This document shows, piece by piece, positions 16,522 through 26,392 of a DNA stretch of 64,000 nt. The position numbers were made by a program, and so were the translations under genes. Within the stretch, counting starts at the first letter, position 1. Every line of letters starts with the position of its first letter. A model generated the notes under the pieces. It searched no databases, had not been told where the DNA came from, and saw only the letters and a list, made by a program, of their open reading frames with translations. This stretch comes from Myxococcales bacterium (lineage in GTDB: Bacteria > Myxococcota_A > Polyangia > Polyangiales > GCA-016699535), in NCBI GenBank assembly GCA_016699535.1, contig CP064980.1, positions 1,992,001 through 2,056,000 of the forward strand, given 5' to 3'.

Positions 16522-17154
16522 ATGCTTCATCCAGATACTGAATTGTGTTTCATCAGCCCTGAGATAGGTTATGGGGTTGTTGCAACACGCGATATTCCGC
16601 GTGGGACAATCACGTGGGTACTTGATCCTTTAGACCAAATCTTAAGTCCACGCAGACTTGACCTTCTAGATAGAACACATGCGGAGATTCTAGAAACCTA
16701 TACTTGGCGTGATGCCAAGGGACGACGCATCATGTGTTGGGATTTTGGCAGATATATGAACCATCATTGTGATGCCAACACTTTTGCCATTGGCGGGGTG
16801 GAGTTCGAGATTGCGGTTCAGGACATTCCTGCAGGGGTACAAATTAGTAGTGATTATGGTGCGCTTAATCTTGAAAGGCCTTTTGCCTGCCGATGCGGTT
16901 CGGAGCAATGCAGGGGAACGATTTACCCTGAGGACTTTGAGCGGCTTGCTTCACGATGGGATGCGAAGATTCAGGAGGCAGTCGTGGATATAGACCGGAC
17001 CGTGCAACCTCTCTTTTCTCACCTATCTGAGGAAGATAAACGTTTTTGTCAAAGTGAGCATTTGCCCGGAAATACGCCATCGATTCTTGCTCATCGCTAT
17101 AGGGCTAAAGTGCAAAGAGTTAACGGCAAAGTAAACAACGCATTGACGCCCTAA
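16522..17154 (+). CDS. SET-domain protein (putative protein lysine methyltransferase)
   Basis: A 210-residue protein with an eukaryote-like SET fold: GYGVVATRDIPRGT near the N terminus, the S-adenosylmethionine/active-site motif RYMNHHCDAN (canonical NHSCxPN), ISSDYG for the catalytic Tyr region, and a post-SET cysteine cluster (CRCGSEQC) together with the Cys of the NHHC motif. Such enzymes methylate lysines on proteins; the bacterial target is unknown. The C-terminal ~70 residues are not recognised. A purine-rich GAAGGAG site precedes the ATG, and a strong intrinsic terminator follows, so it is a single-gene unit. Confidence 0.85.
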   Translation: MLHPDTELCFISPEIGYGVVATRDIPRGTITWVLDPLDQILSPRRLDLLDRTHAEILETYTWRDAKGRRIMCWDFGRYMNHHCDANTFAIGGVEFEIAVQDIPAGVQISSDYGALNLERPFACRCGSEQCRGTIYPEDFERLASRWDAKIQEAVVDIDRTVQPLFSHLSEEDKRFCQSEHLPGNTPSILAHRYRAKVQRVNGKVNNALTP

Positions 17155-17194
17155 ACTGCGGAGGGAATCGGTAGTGTTTGTCTTTCTATCTTTG

Positions 17195-17226
17195 AGCGGT
17201 GCTGCTTCTTGCAGCACCGCTTTTTT
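17195..17226 (+). terminator. Rho-independent terminator after the SET-domain gene
   Basis: A perfect 11-bp stem (AGCGGTGCTGC / GCAGCACCGCT) with a five-base TTCTT loop is followed by a run of T. It ends the SET transcription unit 41 bases after the stop codon. Confidence 0.9.
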
Positions 17227-17412
17227 AATGTTTGTGAGCTTCGAATCTTTTCGGCGCCATTTTGAATTAGAGCGTTTGACTGAGTCGGCCTGAAACACGC
17301 GATAGCGGTACGCTTTTCTGCAATGTGTCAGTCTGTGCCAAGCATGTGACTGGTAGGAAGTAGCGATACACAGATGAGCTCGAATTTCAGCGAGAAGATA
17401 GGCACTGGTAAA

Positions 17413-17428
17413 TGGCACAGTCTTTGCA
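17413..17428 (+). promoter_or_regulatory. Sigma-54 (-24/-12) promoter of the beta-propeller lipoprotein gene
   Basis: TGGCACAGTCTTTGCA is a full match to the RpoN consensus TGGCAC-N5-TTGCW, with GG and GC ten bases apart. The predicted start of transcription is near 17440, leaving about 37 bases of leader with an AGG site before the ATG at 17477. The rest of the 250-base gap after the SET terminator shows no gene and may hold enhancer-binding sites. Confidence 0.75.
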
Positions 17429-17476
17429 ATGCCTTCAAGCAACGAAGTCCTACGACAATTTTCAAAAGGTTGATCC

Positions 17477-19772
17477 ATGAAAAAACGAGATGTCTTGCAA
17501 AGCCCAAACTCGCGACACGGAGTCCCGTGCTATTTAAACCAGTGCCTCTTTATGGTTTTGGCTTTTCTGCTTTTAGCGCTTTGTGCGTGTTCACATTCCT
17601 ATGAGGACAACTATAGCTTTGCGAAGGGTAGTTTGCGTAGCATTGAAGATTGCGATGCACTTGGGGCTGCTGTTAAAGCTAGACTTTGGGAAAAGATCAA
17701 AGAAAGTATTAATGACAATGAAAAAGCGTTGCTTGATGCAATCGATTCAGGCTTTAAATATTATGGACTTTGCTATACAGGACCGAACTACGAGGATGGC
17801 TACGGTTCTGCTGACGCGGGTGTGGCGAGCACAGCCGCGCAAGACACCGCTCCTAGGCCCCTAAGCGCTGATGAATACAGTAGTACAAATAATCAAGTCG
17901 CCGGAGTTGATGAAGCTGATTTTATAAAAAACGATGGCACTTTTATTTACGTGCTTGCTGGAAATATCTTGCAAATCCTTCAAGGCTGGCCGGCCACAGA
18001 CTTCAATGTTGTCTCGGAAACCACTATCGAGGCAATGCCCCAAAAGCTTTTTGTAACCGATACTAGGGCTGTGGTTTTAGCTTCACCCGAGCCGAGCTGC
18101 GATGGACAAAACATTGACTATAACAATTATGGCGCGCCTTCGGACTATAATCCCTATTATTCATCCTCTGGCTTTGAGCTTTTTGTTTACGACATTGAGA
18201 ATCGCAAGGCACCTAAGCTCCTAGAGCGTATCGAGCATAGTGGAAACTTTGTGGATTCACGACGGATTGCGAATGATATTCATGTTGTGCTTAGCGATGC
18301 GTCGTCAATGCTTTCCGATATTGATTACTATCCCGCCAGTCTGGCTGAAGCATATTGCGATGATGCAGATCAGGTTTCTCGTGAAGATGTTCAAGTCGCT
18401 TTCGAGCGGCTGCGCCGAAGAATGCATGCGCGAGTTTACAGCCTCGTGCTTGATGAGCATATCCCCCATGGCACCGTTTATCGCTACGACGGGGGACAGC
18501 AAGATGAGGGGCAGCCTTTGAACGCAAGCTGTCAGGGCTTTTATGAAGCGCCCGTAGACAGCGGCAATGATTACCTTTCGGTGTTATCGCTTGCTCTTGA
18601 TAAAGAAAATGCGGTGGCATCGACGACAATCGTGGGCGGGGAGGGCGAAGTTTACTCGTCAAGTGAGAGTCTGTACGTTGCAAGTGTTTACTATGAACAA
18701 AGTGACTCTGTGGCTCTGGCAGGGACGGTTCAAAGTCCTGGCTACTATCCTGGATTTTCTGGCAGCGAATCTACCCTTGTGCATAAACTAGCGTTGTCCT
18801 CCGGAGCAAAACCAGCGGAGTATCGAGGATCTGGAAATGTTCCAGGGCGTGTGCTCAACCAGTTTTCGATGGATGAGCACAATGGCTTTTTACGCATTGC
18901 AACAACTCAAGGCTATGTTGGCTCGGGGGGTGATAGCAGCAACGGTCTGTATGTTCTTGAGGAGGGTGCTGACGCTACGGGTAAAGTTGCTTTGAACGTG
19001 ACAGGCTCAATTGATGGTTTAGCGAAAACGGAAGACATTCGTTCGGTGCGCTTTGACGGCGACCGTGGTTTTGTGGTCACTTTCAAAAAACCGATCCTTT
19101 GTATACCTTTGATTTGAGTAATCCACGTGCACCCAAGGTAACGGGCGAGCTAAAGATTCCGGGTTTCTCTACCTACATGCATTTTATGGATGAAACTCAT
19201 CTGCTCACCATCGGTTTTGATGCAAGTGATCAAGGCGATTTTGCCTGGTTCACTGGCATCATGCTGCAGATCTTTGATGTGCAAGGGGATACTGCGACTC
19301 TGCTACACAAAGAAATCATTGGAAGCCGTGGGACGACCTCGGATGCAACGGATGATCATCTCGCCTTTAACTACTTCCCTTCAGATGCTTCGGGTAGGGC
19401 TGGTAAGTTAGCAATCCCCATGGGTATCTGTGAAGGTGGCAATCAAGATGGAGGCTATGGCTCCGAGCTTACCTTTAATGGCTTGCTGGTTTTTGATGTG
19501 AGCGTTGAGCAAGGTTTTTCTTTGACGGGTATGCTCGATCACCAGATGCCGCACAAGAGCAGAGTTCGCCGTACTATTGGGGCGGCAGCGATTGCTACAA
19601 CTGGTGGCAATCACCGAACTCCGCGGTCAAGCGCAGCATTTTCATGCGGGGAAATGGCGATGAAATCGTCTATTCGGTTGCGCCGGATCGAATTCGGATG
19701 GTGAATACTCAAAACTTCGCCGAGCTCCTGGTCGACCACGCCCTGCCCGAAGAGCCTGCATGGTGTGAATAA
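17477..19772 (+). CDS. Secreted beta-propeller-domain lipoprotein (Beta_propel family), two frame breaks
   Basis: About 765 residues when repaired. The N-terminal signal ends in LLLALCAC (lipobox). Then come a Cys-containing spacer, the family's entry motif (STNNQVAGVDEADFIKNDG) and repeated blades (IYVLAG, SVRFDGDRGFVVTF, LYTFDLSNPRAPKVTGELKI). The C-terminal CYNWWQSPNSAVKRSIF segment completes the domain. One base is missing from the six-A run at 19085-19090. A second break, not in an obvious homopolymer, falls at about 19548-19575 and moves the C terminus to a third frame ending at 19772. These envelope proteins are common in myxobacteria and archaea; the function is unknown. A strong sigma-54 promoter precedes it. 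Confidence 0.85.
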
Positions 19773-19777
19773 GTATT

Positions 19778-19819
19778 CCGAGACGCTACTTTGTTTATTT
19801 GAACAAGGTAGCGTCTCGG
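19778..19819. terminator. Long hairpin after the beta-propeller gene
   Basis: Fifteen-base arms (CCGAGACGCTACTTT / AAGGTAGCGTCTCGG, one G:T wobble position) around a 12-base loop start six bases after the repaired stop codon. There is no clean T run, so it may be a weak terminator or an mRNA-stabilising 3' hairpin. Confidence 0.55.
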
Positions 19820-19951
19820 GTCTTCACCGACAGCACTCACCCTACAGGTATAAGCCCATAGATGTCTAGGATGCCTCTAGATCGCTCGTGGCTCAGTAGC
19901 GTTTGTCCCGGTTTGTGTTAATCTAAAGCGATAGTGGGTAGGCCTACCAAT

Positions 19952-20926
19952 ATGCCAAATCTGGTTTGGAGCGTGCTGTTAACCGCAGTCATTTTTCTAT
20001 TGTATGGTTTTGAATACGACACACTACCGGACGATAATCTGATAAAGAACCCGTGGTTTCATGGTGAAAACCCTAGTGATAGCGACTATTGCCAGGATAC
20101 TCAGAAGTTTTGGGAAAAGAATACGGTATCTGGGGGCGGTAGTTGGGGTGGTAGCGAAAAGACACAAGATCCAACCGATATAAACTGCGTTGTCGGTGGT
20201 AAAACATGGACGGGCCACGCCATTCGTTGGGCCGATCAGGGTAGTGATACCTTTTATCCCAACCAAGACGCCAAGTTTTGGCAAGTGGTTGGACCGGTAT
20301 CCGACAGTGAAAAACAACTTAATTTTCATTTTCTCATGGTCTTCCATCGCATGAGCCATTTCAGAGCGCAGATCTCTGGTTCCAGCAGCGGCTCCGGTCC
20401 ATGGAACGTGGTTTGGACGCCTATTGATACGGCTTGGACTCAAACGTGTGGGGCCAATGGCTGCAACGACTGCGACGGCAATGGCAATCGCGATTGTCTG
20501 TGGGATGATGTTACCAATCGAGAGCTGGGTCCTTTCGCATTGAGTACGACCATTGCTACGGGCTACGCTTATTACAAGGTGGAGTTCCTCGGAAATTATC
20601 CCAATCCGGATAACTCTGCTACGGGCGATGTGGGAGGAAAAATTGCACGCGTTTACTTTAGCGTGGGTGATCCACCACCGGGATCTGTAGGGGGCGAAGG
20701 CCCTGGTGGCAATGGTGGCGTCGATGGCAATACCGATGGTGGAATAAGCGGGGGTTCGGATTCGGGTACGAGTAGCGAGGATGCCGGAACTGACGGAATC
20801 TTGCCAGCTCCGAGCACCGACGGCGGGTGTGCTTGTTATGTGGCGGATTCCAACGATCAGAGCACCATGCAACTTTTAGGGTGGTTTTTTATGGCGGTGC
20901 TTCTGAGGCGCTGCTCTCGTTCCTAG
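19952..20926 (+). CDS. Surface protein with MYXO-CTERM-like C-terminal sorting signal
   Basis: A 324-residue exported protein: N-terminal hydrophobic segment (LVWSVLLTAVIFLLYGF), an all-beta-looking middle with many Trp and a C-N-D-C-D-G-N-G-N-R-D-C loop, then a Gly/Asp/Ser linker (about residues 245-290). The extreme C terminus has GGCACYVAD, a hydrophobic helix and a basic LLRRCSRS tail. That arrangement (Cys motif, membrane helix, Arg cluster) is typical of MYXO-CTERM proteins, which are processed and attached to the cell surface. An upstream GTG at 19934 is the alternative start. The middle domain is unrecognised. Confidence 0.7.
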   Translation: MPNLVWSVLLTAVIFLLYGFEYDTLPDDNLIKNPWFHGENPSDSDYCQDTQKFWEKNTVSGGGSWGGSEKTQDPTDINCVVGGKTWTGHAIRWADQGSDTFYPNQDAKFWQVVGPVSDSEKQLNFHFLMVFHRMSHFRAQISGSSSGSGPWNVVWTPIDTAWTQTCGANGCNDCDGNGNRDCLWDDVTNRELGPFALSTTIATGYAYYKVEFLGNYPNPDNSATGDVGGKIARVYFSVGDPPPGSVGGEGPGGNGGVDGNTDGGISGGSDSGTSSEDAGTDGILPAPSTDGGCACYVADSNDQSTMQLLGWFFMAVLLRRCSRS

Positions 20927-21013
20927 ACAGCTTTTTATCTACGAACTCAGCTAACAAAGGCCATTGGCCGCTAGCGAAGTTTGAGTTAAAGTAGGTTTTT
21001 CAAGCGAGCTTTT

Positions 21014-22424
21014 TTGATCCGTTCTTTGGTTGCAAAACGATGTCATCGCGGTCCTAGCTTCCAAGTGACTATCTTGGCGATAGCAAGTGCTTGTCTTTCA
21101 AACAGTTTATGGGTGTCCAAAGTCTGGGCGCAACATGCTGCTGCTTCGGAGCAAAGCAAAGTTGAGCGTAGCGAGCTAGCTATAGCGGCGATTCTTTCCT
21201 TCGTGCTTTTGATTTCCCTTGCTTATCTTGGAGCCCATCCACGCGTTCAGAAATGGGAACGGCGCTTAGGTATCTCGCAAATGGTGACTTCGGGTTTTCC
21301 CTTTTTAGCCTTAGGTTTGCTCAGCCAGCTTCCTAGCTTAAGGGATTTTACTCAACCCCCTCTTAAAGCAACTCACCCCTTTGCTTCATCTAGGCTTAGG
21401 TTGGCTAGGCTTACTGACCGGTTTTCATTTTCAGCTTCGCTCTTTGGATGCCTTGCCACGTGGAACTTTTCGGATTGTGTCACTTAGTACCGCACTGCCT
21501 GCTGCGCTGGTCATGTTGTGCTCTTTTTGTTTTATGTACCTTGCGCAAGGGAATGCTTCGGTACTTATCGTGTGGCGGGATGCAGCAGCGCTTGGGGTGG
21601 CGGGAGCAATGGGTGCGCCCATGGCAAGGCACATATTGAAGGCCAATCGAATTCCTTCCAAGCAAATTAATTTTCTTCAAGATATCTATCGGCTCGATGA
21701 CGTTGCTTGCATTGTTGGTTTAGCTTTTCTTGGTGCTTATTTTAGACCTCGTTTGGTTAAAGTTGCTTGGCAGCTTCCCGGAACGGCCTGGCTCCTCATC
21801 ACCTTGGGACTCGGTATGACGGTAGGGGTGGTGATCTATGTCATGCTTCGTCGCAAACTTAGCCACGCTGAACTAACAACGGTGATCCTTGGCTGTGTGG
21901 CGTTTTCTTCCGGCATGGCAGCGTATCTTGCGCTTTCGCCTCTTGTGCTCAGTTTCATCGTGGGCGTTCTTTTAACGAATCTTCCGGGTGCATATAAAGC
22001 GCGGGTGGTTACAACGCTAAGTAGTTTGGAGCGACCTATTTATCTTTTGTTTTTGTTCGTCGTAGGAGCGCATTGGAACAGCGCCGAAGCGTATGGATGG
22101 TGGCTTTTACCGATTTTTGTGGTGGCACGCGTCGTTGCTCGTTTTTTGAGCACGCGCCTATCGCTTCGAACTGAACTTGGGCATCTCATTCGAGGAAACG
22201 AGTTGGGTTTCGTTGCAGCGCCGATGGGAGCTTTGGCTGTGGCTACCATTGTGAGCGTGCAGATTTTCTACCATAGCGAGCATATTACCTGGATGGTGAC
22301 TGCCGTGGTCGGTGGTGCGGTAATCAGTGAGCTTTCTGCGCAAGGGCTTCTCAGGTACGGCATTCGCTTCGTGCGTCGTAAGCATGAAACATCGGCCAAG
22401 CTGAGCAAGGAGAGTTCAGCATGA
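21014..22424 (+). CDS. Cation/proton antiporter-like membrane protein, one frame break
   Basis: About 470 residues when repaired, nearly all hydrophobic, with the look of the CPA (Kef/NhaP-type) exchanger family. An N-terminal signal-like helix, then GHP-type turn segments, an RLDDVACIVGLAFLGAYF helix with acidic pair, and GNELGFVAAPMGALAVATI near the C terminus can be seen. The two halves are in different frames; removing one base from the five-C run at 21356-21360 gives a smooth TQPLLKQLTPLLHLGLGWLG junction. The start is uncertain (TTG 21014 or a GTG about 50 bases downstream). It overlaps the next antiporter gene by ATGA. Confidence 0.75.
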
Positions 22425-23740
22425 TACGACGCATCTTCGTGATTGGTACAATAGCAGCGTTCATGCAGGCTGCGCGCTCCTTTGTGCCTCAAGGAGCCGT
22501 TACTGTGGCGGGTGCCGATACCATTTTGGCGGCCGGGTTTGTGTTGCTGATTGCATTTTATTCAGGACGCCTTTTTGCCGGCTTGGGGTTGCCGAAACTC
22601 ACTGGCTACATTGCTGCCGGCGTTGTTTTTGGACCCAGTGCCATCGAACTGCTGAGTGAGCAGATGTTGACGGATTTGCGGTTGGTTAATGGCGTGGCTG
22701 TATGTCTTATCGCGCTGAGTGCTGGGATTGAAACCGACTTGCGTGCTTTACGTTCTTTGCTCAAGGCCATTGCATGGATAAGCGCCTTGGCAGTGCTTGG
22801 CACCATTGCCTTGCTTACGCTGACTCTATTCCTGCTTAAGGATTATCTTTCATTTTTTCACGGCCTTGATGTCTTGCAAGCGGTGTCGGTAGCTGGCGTC
22901 TTGGCAGTAACCATTGCAGCTCAGTCGCCCGCCGTAGTGGTCGCGCTTCGTGAGGAGCTCCGAGCGGACGGCCCGTTGATCCGAACCATCCTTGGTGTCG
23001 TTGTGATTGCTGATTTATTGGTGATTGTTTGCTTTGCCTTGATGTCATCGGTGGCGCAAATGTCGCTAGGCGGCGGTCCGGGGGTGCAGGCCACGGTGCA
23101 AAAAATGCTGTGGGAAATCTTTGGATCGATTGGGGCTGGGCTGGTCGTTGCTTTGGCTTTTTTCACCTACTTGCGCAAAGTAAGACAAAACGAGGCGATG
23201 TTTTTGCTTGCGGTATGCATTGTAGTAGCCGAAATAGGGCAGCGTATTGAGCTTGATCCTTTGATTGTGGCACTGACTGCCGGGGTGACATTAAAGAACA
23301 CGACCGGTCTTGGCGAGCGCTTGGTGAGTAGTATCGAAGTGACCACAACGCCGGTGTTTGTGTTGTTTTTCGCGGTGGCGGGTGCCACGATTCACCTCGA
23401 TGTTTTAGCGTCGGTCGGTCCAATCGCGTTGCTTTTAGTCGTAGTGCGTGCAGCGGGATTTTTTGGCGGCAATGCTGTGGCCAGCCGTATCGCCAACGCT
23501 CCATCTGTGGTGGTCAAGTATGCCGCATTTGGTCTTTTGCCTCAGGCGGGGCTAGCGCTAGCGCTGGCTCTGCTTTTTTCTCAGACCTTTCCTAGTCTGG
23601 GGCAAAGCGCAGCGGGCCTTGTTTTAGGCGTTGTGGCAATCAATGAACTTATCGCGCCCGTATTGTTGCGGACCGTGCTGCTACGGTCCGGGGAAGGCAA
23701 GAACATCACCGAAACTGTTCCACAAAGTGCGGCTAGCTAA
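22421..23740 (+). CDS. Cation/proton antiporter (CPA/Kef-type membrane domain)
   Basis: A 439-residue protein with about 12 membrane segments. The family motif GLPKLTGYIAAGVVFGPSAI (residues ~60-80), SAGIETDLRALR and AVTIAAQSPAVVVALREE match the Na+/H+ exchanger fold of CPA transporters, with a possible Asp-containing helix at VVIADLLVIV. It lacks the C-terminal TrkA-N/RCK regulatory domain of KefB/C. The start codon overlaps the stop of the preceding antiporter gene. Two non-identical antiporter subunits made together suggest a hetero-oligomer. Its end overlaps the convergent ABC gene by eight bases. Confidence 0.85.
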   Translation: MIRRIFVIGTIAAFMQAARSFVPQGAVTVAGADTILAAGFVLLIAFYSGRLFAGLGLPKLTGYIAAGVVFGPSAIELLSEQMLTDLRLVNGVAVCLIALSAGIETDLRALRSLLKAIAWISALAVLGTIALLTLTLFLLKDYLSFFHGLDVLQAVSVAGVLAVTIAAQSPAVVVALREELRADGPLIRTILGVVVIADLLVIVCFALMSSVAQMSLGGGPGVQATVQKMLWEIFGSIGAGLVVALAFFTYLRKVRQNEAMFLLAVCIVVAEIGQRIELDPLIVALTAGVTLKNTTGLGERLVSSIEVTTTPVFVLFFAVAGATIHLDVLASVGPIALLLVVVRAAGFFGGNAVASRIANAPSVVVKYAAFGLLPQAGLALALALLFSQTFPSLGQSAAGLVLGVVAINELIAPVLLRTVLLRSGEGKNITETVPQSAAS

Positions 23741-24655
23741 GATGTCCGGCTTCTTTCAGTGTGTTCATAAAGGCTTGTTCAAGAGTGTGTTTCAATGGCG
23801 CAAGATGGCGTACTTGAAAATCCTGTTCGGTGGCTACACGGATGAGCTCTGTTGCGGAAATGTTTTGCGGTACAGTGATCTGTAAAGTGTCGCCCTTGAT
23901 AGTCGCTGTGTAAGATGCTTGCTCCATCGTTGTTTCGAGCTTTTTTAGATCTCCTTTGCCCCGCAACTCAAAGCAACGTTGTTTTTGAGAGAGTAGGGGC
24001 GCAAGTTCGCCGTTGTAAAGCACGGTGCCGGAAGAGAGCACAATGATTTGCTCACAGGTGCGTTCCACATCAGGAAGAATATGGGTGGATAAAATCACGC
24101 TAGCCCCGCTTCGTGCTGGAATATCCGCGATGAGATTGAGCATCTCTTCGCGACCACGTGGGTCGAGACCACTGGTGGGTTCATCAAGCAGTAAAAGTTT
24201 TGGATTGCCCACCAACGCTTGAGCAAGGCGAGCACGTTGCCTCATTCCTGTTGAAAAGCCACCAAGCTTGCGGTAGCGCGCTTCGCCAAGACCCACGTAG
24301 TGCAGCACTTGGTGAGCGCGTGCAACGGCTTCGGAATGAGGCAAGCCACAAAGCTCAGCCGCCAAGGTCGTGTATTGGTGGGCGCTTAGATCCGGGATGA
24401 CGGTATCGCCCTCAGGCATGTAGCCAATTTGGGCTCGTAACGTGGTCGCATTGGCCTTAACGTCTAAGCCGAGCACGTTCATACTTCCGGCCGATGGATG
24501 CACGATCCCTAGAATCAGTTTAAGTAAAGTGCTTTTGCCTGCTCCATTGGGGCCAAGCAGTCCGATGGTTCCTTTGGGGCTTTGCACGGTGATATCCGCA
24601 AGGGCCTCTAAATCACCATAGCGTTTGGAAAGGTTTTTAGATCGAGCAGCAACAT
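23733..24655 (-). CDS. ABC transporter ATP-binding protein, frame break near N terminus
   Basis: About 307 residues when repaired. Walker A (GPNGAGKST), Q-loop region (IGYMPEGD), a signature variant (FSTGMRQRARLAQAL), Walker B (LLLLDEPTSGLD) and the switch His (STHI) identify an ATPase of the type driving export or gliding/ABC-2 systems, with an ~80-residue C-terminal extension. The frame containing Walker A lacks the usual N-terminal strand. Adding one base to the T run at 24634-24638 joins it to ATG 24655 (MLLLDLKNLSKRYGDLEAL). No permease gene is next to it, so its partner is unknown. Confidence 0.85.
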
Positions 24656-24758
24656 GACTTTCTTATAGATCGAAGCAGGATTTTGCGATAGTTGGGCGAT
24701 AAAATCGCCTGAGGTACTCCGTGTTTGCTTCAGTTTTGTGCTAACTTCTTCAAACAAT

Positions 24759-26098
24759 ATGCGTATTTTATCGCGACGAGTTTTGTTTATAGCGGTGGTC
24801 CTGGGGATTCTTGCCGCGTTGGTGTTTTTCGCTGGGGATCGCAAAGTGGGCTACTTGACGGTTTTGAGCAGCCTTTCAAAGATGCGCTTGCGCGAGGTGA
24901 CTATTCGGTAGCTATGTTGCTGCTATTTGCTGCGGGCCTTGCCACGAGTTTAACGCCTTGTGTTTACCCGATGATCACCATCACCGTAGGCGTGTTTGGT
25001 GCAAAGCAAGCAGAGTCGCGTTTGCAAGGTGCACTTCTGTCAACAAGTTTCGTGTTTGGCATAGTTGCACTTTTTACGCCCCTTGGTTTGGTGGCTGCCC
25101 TAAGTGGTGGTGTCTTTGGAGAGCTGTTGGCAAGCCAAGTGGTGCTCTATGCCTTAGCGGCAGTTTTTGCGCTTTTGGCTGCGTCGATGTTTGGCGCGTT
25201 TGACTTGGCACTTCCGCCGGCCTTACAAACCAAACTTGCTCAAGTGGGAGGCGTGGGCTATCGCGGCGCCTTTGCGCTTGGCTTGGTGAGCGCAGTGATC
25301 GCCGCGCCTTGTACCGGTCCTGTGCTTGGCTTTTTGCTGCCTTGGATAGGCAGCAGTGGCAATCTAGCCTTTGGAGCCTTTGGTCTGAGCGCTTATGCGC
25401 TTGGTTTGGGTATGCTCTTTTGGTTTGTCGGCACCTTTGCGGTGTCCTTGCCCAAATCCGGTGAATGGTTGGAGTGGGTAAAGAGCTTGTTTGGGATTGT
25501 CATGTTGGTAGCGGCTGTCTACTACGTGCGGGATCTGGTGCCGCTCATCTCCGGAATCGCGGTGCGTACCCAGTTTTTGCTTGGCACATCGGTGGGCTTG
25601 TTGATCCTTGGTCTTGCACTAGGCGCTGTGGATTTAAGTTTTCATACGCCGCTGGTTCGGATACGAATCCAGAAAGCTCTGGCGGTGTTTTGTGCGATGG
25701 CGGGACTTGTGGGCCTTTTGCTCTACGCGGAAGCCTTGCCCCCAGGCGCGAAAATTTCCTGGCAAGACGATTTAGTAGCCGCCCGTGAGCAAGCCAAACA
25801 ACAAGGCAAACCTATGCTTGTTGATTTCGGAGCATCCTGGTGCGTGGCTTGCGGTGAACTCGATCGTCATACTTTTTCAGATCCGCGTATTGTGCGTGAA
25901 CTCAAGCGGTTTGTTACCGTGCGTGTCGATCTAAGCCCCGGTAGCATCAACGATCAAAAACGGAGTTGGCTTGGCAGTTACAAACAAAATGGCCTACCAC
26001 TCGTGGTGGTGCACGCAGTTAACGGCGCCGAAGTTGGCCGCATAACTAACTTCGTTCAACCCGAGGCGATGCTCGAAGCCCTGCAAAAAGTAGATTAA
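24759..26098 (+). CDS. DsbD-like thiol:disulfide transporter with C-terminal thioredoxin domain, frame break near N terminus
   Basis: About 446 residues when repaired. After an N-terminal membrane anchor (LFIAVVLGILAALVFFAG) come about eight helices with the two conserved Cys of DsbD's membrane domain (SLTPCVYP and AAPCTGPV). A thioredoxin-like domain with the redox pair in ASWCVACGEL is at the C terminus. The protein should carry electrons from the cytoplasm to the periplasm for cytochrome c maturation or disulfide repair, fitting the many c-type haem proteins nearby. It lacks DsbD's N-terminal alpha domain. One base is missing at the AAA of 24843-24845, separating the ATG 24759 leader from the main frame. 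It is divergent from the ABC gene. Confidence 0.85.
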
Positions 26099-26276
26099 CT
26101 CATACTTTCGTATCGCGTCATCTTGTGTGCAAAAGCTATGAAGGTCTTGTCCCACTGCGTTACTATGAAATAGCAGCGCGACATTGTGTTTGAGCATAGA
26201 ATGCTTAGCAGCGGTTAGCCCCGAGGAAGGGTACCCCTGAGGGGCTTCCAGTTTAACGATCGATCGTAAACGAGGT

Positions 26277-26353
26277 TGGCGCTCCCGGGAAGATTCGAAC
26301 TTCCGACCCACCGCTTAGGAAGCGGTTGCTCTATCCATCTGAGCTACGGGAGC
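26277..26353 (-). tRNA. tRNA-Arg (CCT anticodon), CCA encoded
   Basis: Full cloverleaf on the minus strand: acceptor GCTCCCG/CGGGAGC, D arm with GATGGATA, anticodon stem ACCGC/GCGGT with loop TTCCTAA (anticodon CCT), T arm GGAAG-TTCGAAT-CTTCC, discriminator G and an encoded CCA. It lies just downstream of the apt stop on the same strand. Confidence 0.95.
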
Positions 26354-26392
26354 CTTTGATTTTCATGCAGTGCTTGCTTATCAAAAACGCGC

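Noticed and set aside
20024..20872. Long minus-strand open frame opposite the MYXO-CTERM-like gene (282 codons)
   Set aside because: It mirrors the plus-strand gene, which has a signal segment, linker and sorting tail; the antisense frame has no recognisable motif or start signal.
26216..26248. Terminator hairpin downstream of the DsbD-like gene
   Set aside because: The stem around AGCCCC and GGGGCT is interrupted and has no following T run.
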